Assembly (NCBI RefSeq): GCF_003428695.1
Contig: NZ_QURH01000316.1
Coordinates: forward strand, 1 to 64,000
Length of the DNA: 64,000 nt
Reading direction: 5' to 3'
Source: Actinomadura logoneensis
GTDB taxonomy: Bacteria > Actinomycetota > Actinomycetes > Streptosporangiales > Streptosporangiaceae
Shown here: positions 5,561 to 14,177 of the stretch, one piece after another
Numbering within the stretch: position 1 is the stretch's first letter
Layout of the letters: every line of letters starts with the position of its first letter
Notes under the pieces: model-generated
Databases searched by the model: none
Told to the model about the DNA's origin: nothing
The model's input: only the letters and a program-made list of their open reading frames with translations
Program-made: the position numbers and the translations under genes

Positions 5561-7894
5561 GTGGGCGACAGGGCACGTACGGTACGGCTTCCCGGCACCG
5601 ACTGGGCGGTCTGGGAGGACGCGGTCCTCCGGAGCACGGGGTTCCCCGCGGACGGGCTCGGCCTGTTCGCCGCCCCGGAATGCGCGTCCGCCGCCGACGC
5701 GTTCCTGGCCGGCCGCGGGAGCGAGGACGAGTTCGCACGGGCCCTCGACAGGGCCCTCGCCGACGCTTCGCGCGCCGCCCGGGAGATCGCCGCCGACCCC
5801 CTGTTCCGCGAGGCCCTGACCTGGCAGAACCCGGCCGCGGCCCGCCTGCTGGCGCGGCTCGCCGAGCCGGAACCGGGCGGCGGGATGACCGGAAAGGAAC
5901 TGCGCCGGGCGCGCCACAAGCGCCGCGCCCGGGAGAGCGCGGTCGTCCGCTACTGGCAGCGGTACTGCGGCAAGAACGACACCATCGGCTTCTTCGGGCC
6001 CGTGACCTGGACCAGGATCGTCCCCGAGACGGCCCCGGCGGTCGTCGCCCGGCCCGGCGCCGGACTCGTGCGGTCCCGCCGGATCGCCTACGAGTTCTGG
6101 GCGCTGGAGGCGTACGTCGAGGCGCTGCTCGCCGACCCGGTCGTCGCGCCGTGGCTGCCCGCGGGAATCCACCCGCACCTGGCCGTCCGGGACGGGCACG
6201 TCCTGCAGCCCGGCAAGGAGCCCGCACCCCTGGACGAGGCGGAGGCGGAGGTGCTGGCACGGTGCGACGGCGTCCGGCCGGTGGCCGAGATCGCCCCCGA
6301 CCCGCGGAGCCTCGCCGCGCTGGACCGGCTGGTGGACGACGGGATCGTCTGGCGCGGCGTGAACATGCCCTACAACGCGCGGGCCGAGAGCGTCCTGCGC
6401 GAGCACCTGGCCGCGATCCCCGATCCGGACGCCCGGGACCGGGCGCGGGCCGGACTCGACCGGCTCGACCGGGCGCGTGACACCGTCGGGGCCGCCGCCG
6501 GCGACCCCGACGCCCTGGCCGAGGCCCTGGACGGACTGGACGCCGAGTTCACGGCCGTGACGGGCGTCGAGCCCCGGCGGCGGGACGGGCAGATGTACGC
6601 GGGCCGCCGCGTCTGCTTCGAGGACACCGTCCGCGACCTGGACATCGAGTTCGGCCGCCCGGTCCTGGACGCCCTGGCGGGCCCCTTCGGGCACGTCCTG
6701 CTGCCCGCCGCGCGCTGGGTCTCGGCCGCCCTCGCCGACGCCTACGACGCCGCCTTCCGGGACCTGTACGCGCGGCTGCGGGAGCCGGGCGCGGACGGCG
6801 TGCCGATGCCGCGGTTCTGGGACGCCGTCCAGCCGCTGCTGACCGGCCCGGACCGTCCGGCGGACGCGGTGGCCGCCGAGTTCGCCCGCCGTTGGAACGA
6901 TCTCATCGGCCTCGCCCCCACTTCCGGTGACACCACCGGTGACACCGGCGGGCGCCGCCTGCACCTGCGCAGTGAGGACCTGCGGGAGCGGGCCGCCCAG
7001 TTGTTCCACACCGACCGTCCGGGCTGGGCCGCCGCCCGCATCCACAGCCCCGACCTGCACATCTGCGCCTCCAGCGTCGCCGCGCTGGAGGCGGGGGAGT
7101 TCACGCTGGTGCTCGGCGAGATGCACAACGCCTGGCCCACCCTCGACAGCGCCGTCTTCACCGACCGGCACCCCGACCCCGACAGCCTGCGCGAGGCCGC
7201 CGCCGACGACATCGGCCGCCAGTTCCGCCCCCTCTACCCGACCTGGTGGCCGCAGTACACCGCCCGCATCGCGCCCGTGCTCGGCGACACCGACCACCAG
7301 CTGGCGTTCACCGCCGCGCCCGGAGCCGACCCCGAGCGCGTCCTGCCGACCGTCACGCTCACCGTGACCGACCGCGGCGGAACCCTGGAGGCCACCGGCC
7401 CCGGCGGGCTCCGCCGCCCGCTGCGCGAGGTGTTCGCGCTGCTGTTCGGCTGGCTGGGGGCCGAGGCGTTCAAGCGCCTCGGCGCGGGCGCGCACCATCC
7501 CCGCGTCACCCTGGACCGCCTGGTCGTCGTCCGGGAGACCTGGCGCACGACCGTCGAAGGGACCGGGATCGCGCCGAAGACCGGCGCCGTCCCCGAGTAC
7601 ATTGCCGCCCGCCGCCTGCGCGCTTCCCTCGGGCTCCCGGAACGCGTCTTCGCCAAGGTCGGCACCGAGGTCAAGCCCGTCTACGTGGACTTCACCGGCC
7701 CCCGGTACGTGTCGTCGTTCGCGGCGATGGTCCGCGCCGCCCGCGACTCCTCCGGCGGCGACGTCCTGGTCACCTTCACCGAGTTGCTGCCGGGGCCCGA
7801 GGACGCGTGGCTGGAGGACGGCCGCGGACGGCGCTACTTCTCCGAGCTGCGCATGCAGATCCGCGACCCGCGCCGTCCCCGGCAAGCGACCTGA
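5561..7894 (+). CDS. LanB-type dehydratase N-terminal (glutamylation-domain) protein without elimination domain
   Basis: 777 aa resembling the tRNA-dependent glutamylation part of class I lanthipeptide dehydratases. Landmarks are YWQRYCGKNDTIGFFGPV (131-148), HSPDLHICASSVAALEAGEF, LVLGEMHNAWPTLDSAVF and, near the end, LGLPERVFAKVGTEVKPVY plus VDFTGPRYV. Full LanB enzymes are near 1,000 aa and add a C-terminal elimination domain, absent here. Stand-alone relatives include PEARLs, which use aminoacyl-tRNA to extend a carrier peptide. No precursor-peptide gene or cyclase is visible nearby, so the substrate might instead be a carrier-bound or small-molecule intermediate (inference). GTG start with GGAGG 5 nt upstream. 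It is followed by the adenylating ligase, probably co-transcribed. Confidence 0.82.
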   Translation: MGDRARTVRLPGTDWAVWEDAVLRSTGFPADGLGLFAAPECASAADAFLAGRGSEDEFARALDRALADASRAAREIAADPLFREALTWQNPAAARLLARLAEPEPGGGMTGKELRRARHKRRARESAVVRYWQRYCGKNDTIGFFGPVTWTRIVPETAPAVVARPGAGLVRSRRIAYEFWALEAYVEALLADPVVAPWLPAGIHPHLAVRDGHVLQPGKEPAPLDEAEAEVLARCDGVRPVAEIAPDPRSLAALDRLVDDGIVWRGVNMPYNARAESVLREHLAAIPDPDARDRARAGLDRLDRARDTVGAAAGDPDALAEALDGLDAEFTAVTGVEPRRRDGQMYAGRRVCFEDTVRDLDIEFGRPVLDALAGPFGHVLLPAARWVSAALADAYDAAFRDLYARLREPGADGVPMPRFWDAVQPLLTGPDRPADAVAAEFARRWNDLIGLAPTSGDTTGDTGGRRLHLRSEDLRERAAQLFHTDRPGWAAARIHSPDLHICASSVAALEAGEFTLVLGEMHNAWPTLDSAVFTDRHPDPDSLREAAADDIGRQFRPLYPTWWPQYTARIAPVLGDTDHQLAFTAAPGADPERVLPTVTLTVTDRGGTLEATGPGGLRRPLREVFALLFGWLGAEAFKRLGAGAHHPRVTLDRLVVVRETWRTTVEGTGIAPKTGAVPEYIAARRLRASLGLPERVFAKVGTEVKPVYVDFTGPRYVSSFAAMVRAARDSSGGDVLVTFTELLPGPEDAWLEDGRGRRYFSELRMQIRDPRRPRQAT

Positions 7895-7956
7895 CCCCCG
7901 TCCCCGCACGGCTCGACCCCACCGAGTTCTCACGAGCACAGAACGGGAGAGCAGAC

Positions 7957-9744
7957 ATGGCCGAGACCTCCGCGAGCCACCCCACCGTGAGCGACCCCAC
8001 CGTGAGCGACCCCACCGTGAGCGACCCCAACGTGAGCGACCCCAACGTGAGCGACCCCAACGTGAGCGACCCCAACGTGGGCGCCCCGTCCGCGGGCCAT
8101 CCCGCCGCGGGCTACCGCGCCGCCGGATGGTGGCGGGACGAGACCTTCCTCGACGACCTGCGCCGCCACGCCCGCGCCACGCCGCGCAAGACGGCCGTCG
8201 TCACCCGCCGCCAGGCGGACGGCACCACCCACCGCCTCGACTACGAGCAGCTGGCCGCCGCCACCGACCGCTGCGCCGCCGCCCTGGTGGAGCTCGGACT
8301 GCGGCCCGGGGACGTGCTGGCCGCGCAGCTCACCGACCGGTGGGAGCTCGCCGCGCTCACCCTCGCCTGTGTCCGCGCCGGGGTCGTGTACTGCCCGCTC
8401 ATGAAGACCTACCGGCGCCGCGAACTCGACATCATGCTGCGCGTCACCGAGGCCCGGGTGCTCATCACCATGGCGGAGGACAACGGCGACCGGCTGGGGG
8501 AGCTGGGCGCCGAGTTCGCCCGCGAGCTGGAGTCCCTGGAGCGCGTCTTCGTCGCCGACGGCCCCGGCCCGGACGGCACCGGCGAGTTCGAGTCGTTCTT
8601 CTTCGGGACGGCCTGGGAGGACCGGCACGGCCACCTGCTCGACGACCGCGAGCTCGGGCCCGACGACCCCTACCTCGTGCTGTTCACCTCGGGCACCACC
8701 AGCGAGCCCAAGGGCGTCCTGCACAGCCAGAACACGCTGTACGCGGCCGTCCGCGGCGAGGCCGACGCCTTCGGGCTGGACGACTCGCTCGTCATGTACA
8801 CCACCGCGCTCTACACCCACTACACCGGCGTGGTCCAGGGGATGCTGATGCCGCTGATGCTGGGCGGCACCATGGCGTTCCAGGACGCCAAGGACCCCGA
8901 CGACGCCCTGGACCTCATGGCGGCCCACGGCGTCACCTTCTTCTACTGCGCGCCGTTCTACCTGCTGAGCCTCATCCAGGCGCAGCGGAAGCGACCGCGC
9001 GAGCTGCCCGCGCTCACCTGGCTGGTCAGCGGGTCGGCGCCGATCCCGCCGTACTTCATCAGCGAGACCCGGGACGTCTTCGGCCTGCGCCTGTTCTCGC
9101 TGTGGGGGATGACCGAGAACGGCCCGGCCACGATCACCCGCCGCGACGATCCGGAGGACTGGGCGGCGCACAGCGACGGCAGCCCCATCGCGGACACCCG
9201 GCTGCGCATCGACCCGGTCTCGGACGACGCCGACGGCGCCGACGGCGAGGGCGTGCTGTGGATCAGCGGCCCGACCCAGTGCCTGGGCTACTACCGGCGG
9301 GACGACCTGTACGAGGCGGAGCTCGACGCGGACGGCTGGTTCAACACCGGCGACCTGGCCCGTCCCGACGGTCGCGGCGGCATCCGCATCACCGGACGCG
9401 CCAAGGACATGATCCTGCGCAACGCCAACATCGTGCCCGTCACCGACCTGGAGGCGATCGTCGGCAGGCACCCCGGGGTCGCCGAGGTCGCCGTCGTCGG
9501 CCTGCGCGACGAGCACGAGGACGAGACGATCTGCGCCGTCGTGCGCCCGGCCGTGCCCGGGCCGCCCGTCGTCCTGGAGGAGCTGCACCGGTCACTGGAC
9601 GCGGCCGGGATGACCAAGGCGTACTGGCCGCGCCGCCTGGAACTGGTCGACGACTTCCCGCGGACCGCCACCGGCAAGATCCGCAAGGCCGAGCTGCGGG
9701 AGCGCTACGCGCCGTCCGGCCCGCCGCGCCCCCACTCCGCCTGA
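7957..9744 (+). CDS. Adenylate-forming acyl/aryl-CoA ligase (ANL) with VSDP repeat N-terminus
   Basis: 595 aa. The ANL signatures are LFTSGTTSEPKGVLH (P-loop), SLWGMTENGPATI, NTGDLARPD, ITGRAKDMI and the C-terminal lysine motif PRTATGKIRKAEL. It should activate a carboxylate as an acyl-adenylate and pass it to CoA, a carrier thiol or an amine. The ATG at 7957 follows GGGAGA. Before the catalytic domain there are about 50 residues dominated by six VSDPT/VSDPN units (11-40), which look disordered and are not part of the ANL fold. Gene order suggests co-expression with the LanB-like gene 62 bp upstream. The substrate cannot be read from sequence by eye. Confidence 0.88.
   Translation: MAETSASHPTVSDPTVSDPTVSDPNVSDPNVSDPNVSDPNVGAPSAGHPAAGYRAAGWWRDETFLDDLRRHARATPRKTAVVTRRQADGTTHRLDYEQLAAATDRCAAALVELGLRPGDVLAAQLTDRWELAALTLACVRAGVVYCPLMKTYRRRELDIMLRVTEARVLITMAEDNGDRLGELGAEFARELESLERVFVADGPGPDGTGEFESFFFGTAWEDRHGHLLDDRELGPDDPYLVLFTSGTTSEPKGVLHSQNTLYAAVRGEADAFGLDDSLVMYTTALYTHYTGVVQGMLMPLMLGGTMAFQDAKDPDDALDLMAAHGVTFFYCAPFYLLSLIQAQRKRPRELPALTWLVSGSAPIPPYFISETRDVFGLRLFSLWGMTENGPATITRRDDPEDWAAHSDGSPIADTRLRIDPVSDDADGADGEGVLWISGPTQCLGYYRRDDLYEAELDADGWFNTGDLARPDGRGGIRITGRAKDMILRNANIVPVTDLEAIVGRHPGVAEVAVVGLRDEHEDETICAVVRPAVPGPPVVLEELHRSLDAAGMTKAYWPRRLELVDDFPRTATGKIRKAELRERYAPSGPPRPHSA
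7987..8076 (+). repeat. 15-bp tandem repeat encoding (VSDP[T/N])6
   Basis: Six in-register copies of GTGAGCGACCCCAMC, two ending ACC then four ending AAC, flanked by degenerate copies on each side (HPT before, VGAPS after). The near-perfect identity suggests recent slippage expansion. It lies in the N-terminal extension of the ANL ligase. Confidence 0.95.
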
Positions 9745-9760
9745 CCCGGAGGCGGCCACC

Positions 9761-9810
9761 GCCGGTGCCCCGCCGCCGGTGCCCCGCCGCCGGTGCCCCG
9801 CCGCCGGTGA
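9761..9810. repeat. 14-bp tandem repeat between convergent genes
   Basis: Three perfect copies of GCCGGTGCCCCGCC (9761-9802) plus a partial fourth. It fills the gap where the ligase gene (+) and the asparagine synthetase gene (-) converge. The copies are GC-rich and could form hairpins that end both transcripts, but no run of T follows. Confidence 0.8.
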
Positions 9811-9856
9811 CCACGCACCCCGGCGGCCAGGCACCCGACGGTCACGCGCCCGGCGG

Positions 9857-11680
9857 TCACGTCACCACACGGACCCCCGTGAGCCACTGGTTCAGTTCGA
9901 GGAGGTAGGACAGGCCGATCGCCGACGTCCGCGCGGTGATCGGCCCCGGCAGGGTGTCGAGGCCGGACGTGACCGCGGTCCGCACCTTCTCCCGGTCCAT
10001 GAGGTCGAACAGCGGCGCGCCCGGCTCCCCGACCAGGTCGAGGACGAGCCGCTGCAGGGACGCGACGTACCCCGGGTCCCGGCTGGCCGGGTAGGCGCTC
10101 TTGGGCCGGTTGACGACCTCCTCCGGCAGGAGGTCGGCGCACGCCCGCCGCAGCAGCGCCTTCTCCATCCCGCCCTCGGCCTTCAGCGCCGCCGGGACGT
10201 TGTACAGGTACTCGGCGAGGCGGTGGTCGGCGAACGGCACCCGCACCTCCAGGCCGACCGCCATGCTCATCCGGTCCTTGCGGTCGAGCAGCGCGCCCAG
10301 CCACCGGGTGAGGCCGAGGTGGAAGACCTCCCGCTCCCTGCGCCGGGCGGCGTCCTCGCCGTCCAGGTGCGGGACCTCGGCCAGCGCCTGCCGGTACCGC
10401 TCGGCCTCGTACTCCCGCGGCCGGACCTCCCGCCTGACCTCCTCTCGGAGCAGGCGTTCGGGCTGGTGCCTGCCGTACATCCACGGGAACGACGGATGCC
10501 GGACGAACCGCTCGTCGGTCTGCCACGCGTAGCCGCCGAACATCTCGTCGGCGGACTCGCCCGACAGGGCGACCGTGCACCGCTCCCGCACCCCGCGGAA
10601 CAGGTGGTACATCGAGGTGTCCAGGTCCCCCCAGCCGGGCAGGTCGCGCGCCCGCAGTCCGCGGTCGATCCCCTCGACGAGGCTGCCGGTGTCGACCTGC
10701 GTCACGAAGTGCTTGAGGCCGAGCCGTTCGGCGACGAGCTTCGCGTACGGCTCGTCCGGGCTGGGCCGCCAGGCGTCGCTCCCCGGACCGGCGGGCGCGG
10801 GGACGCTCACCGAGTGGCTGGTCAGCTCGCCCGCGAACTCCCGCGCGGCCATCGCCGTGATGGCGCTGGAGTCGATCCCGCCCGACAGCAGCGTCCCGAC
10901 CGGCACGTCCGCGACGAGCTGGCGGCGGACGATGTCGGTGAGCAGGGAGCGGACCCGGTCCGTCGTCGCGCCGAAGTCCTCGGTGTGGGGGCGGGCCTCC
11001 ACCTGCCAGTACCGCGTCTCCCGGAGGCCCGCGGCGTCGGCGACCACCAGGCAGCCCGGCCTCACCTCCCGCATCCCGCGGTAGACCGCGTGCCCGGGCG
11101 TCCGGGCGCGGGGGACGGCCATCAGCTCGGCGATCCCCTCGACGTCCACCTCGGCCGCCATCTCCGGATGCGCCAGGAGCGCCTTGGGCTCCGACCCGAA
11201 GACGACGCCGCCGCCCGGTTCCGCGTAGTAGAGGGGCTTGATGCCCAGCCGGTCCCGGACGAGCAGGAGCCGCTGCTCGTGCTCGTCCCAGAGGGCGAAG
11301 GCGAACATCCCGTTGAGCCGGTGGACGAAATCCCGCCCCCACTGCAGGTAGGCGACCAGCAGCACCTCGGTGTCGGAGCGGGTGGTGAACGACCAGCCCG
11401 CCGCCCCCAGCTCCGCCCGCAGCTCCCGGAAGTTGTAGATCTCCCCGCTGAAGGTGACGGCGACGGGCGCGCCGTGCCGTCCCGTCCGGGTCATGGGCTG
11501 CGCGCCGCCCTCGATGTCGATCACGGCGAGCCGCCGGTGCCCGAGCGCGGCGTGCTCGAAGAGCAGGACGCCCTCGGCGTCCGGGCCGCGCGGGCTCTGC
11601 GTCCGCGTCATGTCGGTGATGACGGGACGCTGCCGCCGCAGGTCCCGCGTCCAGTCGACCCATCCGGTGATGCCGCACAT
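9857..11680 (-). CDS. asnB: Asparagine synthase (glutamine-hydrolysing)
   Basis: 607 aa. It begins MCGITGWVDW, so Cys2 is the free N-terminal nucleophile of the class II glutaminase domain once Met is removed; RGPDAEG and FSGEIYNFRELR follow. The synthetase domain has the PP-loop LLSGGIDSSAI and ALSGESADEMFGGY. It makes an amide from a carboxylate using ATP and glutamine. The ATG at 11680 is set by the required MCG start and a GAGGA site. In a biosynthetic cluster AsnB homologues often amidate a pathway intermediate instead of, or as well as, aspartate. Its gene follows the esterase gene with an 86-bp gap in the minus-strand group with the proline-activation genes. Confidence 0.93.
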   Translation of the reverse strand: MCGITGWVDWTRDLRRQRPVITDMTRTQSPRGPDAEGVLLFEHAALGHRRLAVIDIEGGAQPMTRTGRHGAPVAVTFSGEIYNFRELRAELGAAGWSFTTRSDTEVLLVAYLQWGRDFVHRLNGMFAFALWDEHEQRLLLVRDRLGIKPLYYAEPGGGVVFGSEPKALLAHPEMAAEVDVEGIAELMAVPRARTPGHAVYRGMREVRPGCLVVADAAGLRETRYWQVEARPHTEDFGATTDRVRSLLTDIVRRQLVADVPVGTLLSGGIDSSAITAMAAREFAGELTSHSVSVPAPAGPGSDAWRPSPDEPYAKLVAERLGLKHFVTQVDTGSLVEGIDRGLRARDLPGWGDLDTSMYHLFRGVRERCTVALSGESADEMFGGYAWQTDERFVRHPSFPWMYGRHQPERLLREEVRREVRPREYEAERYRQALAEVPHLDGEDAARRREREVFHLGLTRWLGALLDRKDRMSMAVGLEVRVPFADHRLAEYLYNVPAALKAEGGMEKALLRRACADLLPEEVVNRPKSAYPASRDPGYVASLQRLVLDLVGEPGAPLFDLMDREKVRTAVTSGLDTLPGPITARTSAIGLSYLLELNQWLTGVRVVT

Positions 11681-11766
11681 GAGCAGTCCTCTGGTCGTCG
11701 TCCCGTGGTTCGTCGTCTGTCGTCTGTCGTCGTGTCGGGGGCCGCACCCCCTCCGGAAGGTGGTCG

Positions 11767-12564
11767 TCACCCGTTGCGCAGGTGGCTTCGGGCGAAGGCG
11801 AACATCTGGGGGAGGCCCGCGTCGACGAACTCCCAGTCGTGGCCGCCGGACCGTTCCAGGTACCGGTGGGGGACGGAGCCGGCCGCGAGCGCGTCCCTCG
11901 TCCTGCGGTTCATGGAGATCATCCGTGGATGGTCGTCCAGGCCGATGTCGAGGTGGACCTGGAGCGGGTACGCCGTGTCGCGTTCGCGGATGAGGCGGTA
12001 GGGGTCGTACGCGCGCCGGACCTCGCCGCCGACCGGGCCCCACACCCGCTCGTGGTCCCGGACGGTCGGCATCGCCAGGTTCGGGTCGCCGCGGTGCGCC
12101 GCGTACGGGTCGCCCTCCCTGAACGGCGCCTCGAAGGCGCCGCTGCTGCTGCACACGACCGAGAACAGGCCGCCGTGCCGCAACGCCTGGAAGAGGGCGG
12201 CGGCCCCGCCCATGGAGAACCCGCCGATACCCCGTCCGCCACGCTCCGCCACGGTGTTGAACCGGGCGTCGACGTGTCCGACGACCTCGCCGACCAGGTA
12301 GTCCTCGTAGCGCCGCCCGCGCGCGTCGTTGATGAACCAGGAGCGCCCCGACTCGGGGAGCACCAGGACCAGCCGACCGGAGTCGACCAGGGCCGGCAGG
12401 TTCCCGCACCGCAGCCAGGTGGTGCGGTTCCCGCCGAAGCCGTGCAGCAGGTACAGCACCGGGAACGGCCTGCCGGACGGCGAGTAGCCCGGCGGCAGGA
12501 CGACGGTCACCGACTTCTCCCTGCCGATGGACGGACTCCACCAGCGCTCCGTCAGAACCTCCAT
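11767..12564 (-). CDS. Esterase D-type alpha/beta hydrolase
   Basis: 265 aa, PF00756-type putative esterase. LYLLHGFGGNRTTWL holds the oxyanion region, GFSMGGAAALF the Ser nucleophile elbow, LDIGLDDHP the acid region and SGGHDWEF the catalytic His. No signal peptide, so cytosolic. Only 11 bp separate it from the adenylation gene. It may hydrolyse or transfer an acyl group late in the pathway; CloN7 of clorobiocin clusters is also an alpha/beta hydrolase tied to pyrrole transfer, though I cannot say this is its orthologue. Confidence 0.88.
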   Translation of the reverse strand: MEVLTERWWSPSIGREKSVTVVLPPGYSPSGRPFPVLYLLHGFGGNRTTWLRCGNLPALVDSGRLVLVLPESGRSWFINDARGRRYEDYLVGEVVGHVDARFNTVAERGGRGIGGFSMGGAAALFQALRHGGLFSVVCSSSGAFEAPFREGDPYAAHRGDPNLAMPTVRDHERVWGPVGGEVRRAYDPYRLIRERDTAYPLQVHLDIGLDDHPRMISMNRRTRDALAAGSVPHRYLERSGGHDWEFVDAGLPQMFAFARSHLRNG

Positions 12565-12575
12565 CGCCGGGCCGC

Positions 12576-14177
12576 CTACGACCCGGCCAGCGCGCGCCGG
12601 TCGATCTTCCCGGTCCCGGTGCGGGGGAGCGCGGCGACCACGTGGAAGCGCTCCGGGACCATGTAGCGGGGAAGTTCGGCCAGGCAGTGCCTGCGTACCG
12701 GGGCGAGGTCGAGCGGCTGCTCCGCCGGGACGACGAACGCCTCGACGTGCCGCTCGTCCGGGCCGTCGCCGACCGCGACGCAGGCGACCTCCCGGACGTT
12801 GTCCGCGGCCGACAGGACCGACTCGATCTCGCCGATCTCGACCCGGTGCCCGCGGATCTTCACCATGTCGTCCTCGCGGCCGAGGAAGACGTGGTTCAGG
12901 TCGTCGTCCAGCATGACCAGGTCACCCGTCCGGTACGCGAGCAGCGGCCCCGCGCCGTCCCGGGGGATCGGCACCGTCCGGGACGCGGTGAGCCCGTCGT
13001 CCCGCCAGTAGCCGAGCATCACCGAGTCCCCCGCGACGCACAGCTCCCCGGTCCGCCCCGGCTCGGGGTCGAGCACGCGGCCGTCCGATCCGAGCAGGAA
13101 CGTCGCGGCGTACGGGCAGGGACGGCCGATCGGTACGGGCCGCCTCGCCTCGGGCGCGACGTCCTGCGGGCGGACGGGATGGAACAGGCAGACGTTCGTC
13201 TCGGTCGGCCCGTACAGGTTGTAGAGCGCCGCTCCGGGAACCAGCGCGTGGAGCTGCCGCAGGTGGGCGATCGGGAACGGCTCGCCCGCGAACAGGACGG
13301 CGCGCAGCGGCGATCCGGTCAGCAGTCCGCTGTTCTTCGCGGCCACCATCCGTGTCAGGGCGCCCGGAACCGAGTACCACACGGTGATGCGCCGGTCGGT
13401 GACGAACCTGTTGAGCGCGCCGCCGAGCCCGACCTGGCTCTCCGGAACCGGTACCACGCAGCCGCCTGCGGCACAGGTCGCGAAGAGGTCGAGGATGGAA
13501 AGGTCGAAGTGCAGTGGCGCGTGGCCGGATACCCGGTCCTCGGGGCACAGCCCGAACTCCTCGACCGCCCAGTCCACGAACGCCAGGGCGTTGCGGTGCG
13601 AGAGCGCCACCCCCTTCGGGGTGCCCTTCGAACCGGACGTGTGCAGGATGTAGGCCAGGCTGTTCGGATCGACGTCCGGCAGGCGGACGTCGTCGCCGAC
13701 GGAGGCGGCCACGGCGTCCCGCCAGGCGATGACCGGCCCACCCGCCTTCTGCGGTTCTTCGGCCGTGGGCCCCTGCGCGTCGTCGGGCTCCGGTTCCCTC
13801 GTGCCGATCGACACGATCGGACAGGAGCAGTGGTCGCGCAGCCACCCCACCCGGTCGTCCTGGGCGATCACGTAGGACACGCCGCAGCGCTCGATGATGT
13901 GGGCCGCCCGTTTGAACGGCGCGCTCGGATCGATCGGGACGTAGGCCGCGCCCGCCTTGAGGATGCCGTGGATCGCCACGACCGCCTCCGCCGACTTGGC
14001 CGCCCAGAGCGCCACCCTGTCCCCAGGGGCGACGCCGCCCCGGAGCAATGTCGCGGCGAGGGCCGAACTGCGCGCGTCGAGCTCGGCGTAGGTCGTCGAC
14101 CGGCCCTGGAACTCCACCGCCGGCGCGTCCGGCCGCTTCTCGGCCCAGTGCCGCAGGGCGTCGTTGAGCGCACTCAC
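12576..14177 (-). CDS. Stand-alone amino acid adenylation domain (probable L-prolyl-carrier ligase)
   Basis: 533 aa NRPS-type A domain with no condensation or carrier domain attached. Motifs: YAELDARSSALA (A2 region), YILHTSGSKGTPKGVALSH (A3), LHFDLSILDLF (A4, with the amino-group-binding Asp), NLYGPTETNV (A5), GELCVAGD (A6), YRTGDL (A7), GREDDMVKIRGHRVEIGEIE (A8) and PRTGTGKIDRR (A10). The HAPLHFDLS... stretch resembles prolyl ligases such as RedM and PltF. With the flavoprotein and carrier protein next door, the likely job is loading L-proline on the carrier. The start is GTG 14177, overlapping the flavoprotein stop (GTGA). Specificity is inferred from motif resemblance and neighbours. Confidence 0.88.
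   Translation of the reverse strand: MSALNDALRHWAEKRPDAPAVEFQGRSTTYAELDARSSALAATLLRGGVAPGDRVALWAAKSAEAVVAIHGILKAGAAYVPIDPSAPFKRAAHIIERCGVSYVIAQDDRVGWLRDHCSCPIVSIGTREPEPDDAQGPTAEEPQKAGGPVIAWRDAVAASVGDDVRLPDVDPNSLAYILHTSGSKGTPKGVALSHRNALAFVDWAVEEFGLCPEDRVSGHAPLHFDLSILDLFATCAAGGCVVPVPESQVGLGGALNRFVTDRRITVWYSVPGALTRMVAAKNSGLLTGSPLRAVLFAGEPFPIAHLRQLHALVPGAALYNLYGPTETNVCLFHPVRPQDVAPEARRPVPIGRPCPYAATFLLGSDGRVLDPEPGRTGELCVAGDSVMLGYWRDDGLTASRTVPIPRDGAGPLLAYRTGDLVMLDDDLNHVFLGREDDMVKIRGHRVEIGEIESVLSAADNVREVACVAVGDGPDERHVEAFVVPAEQPLDLAPVRRHCLAELPRYMVPERFHVVAALPRTGTGKIDRRALAGS

Noticed and set aside
7972-8091. CRISPR-like appearance of the 15-bp repeats
   Set aside because: Repeats are contiguous without spacers, in frame, and translate to VSDP[T/N] inside a gene.
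9857-12541. An 894-codon frame that would fuse sequence upstream to asparagine synthetase
   Set aside because: AsnB needs Cys as residue 2, and MCGITGW at 11680 has a ribosome site; the upstream part is the esterase gene in another frame.
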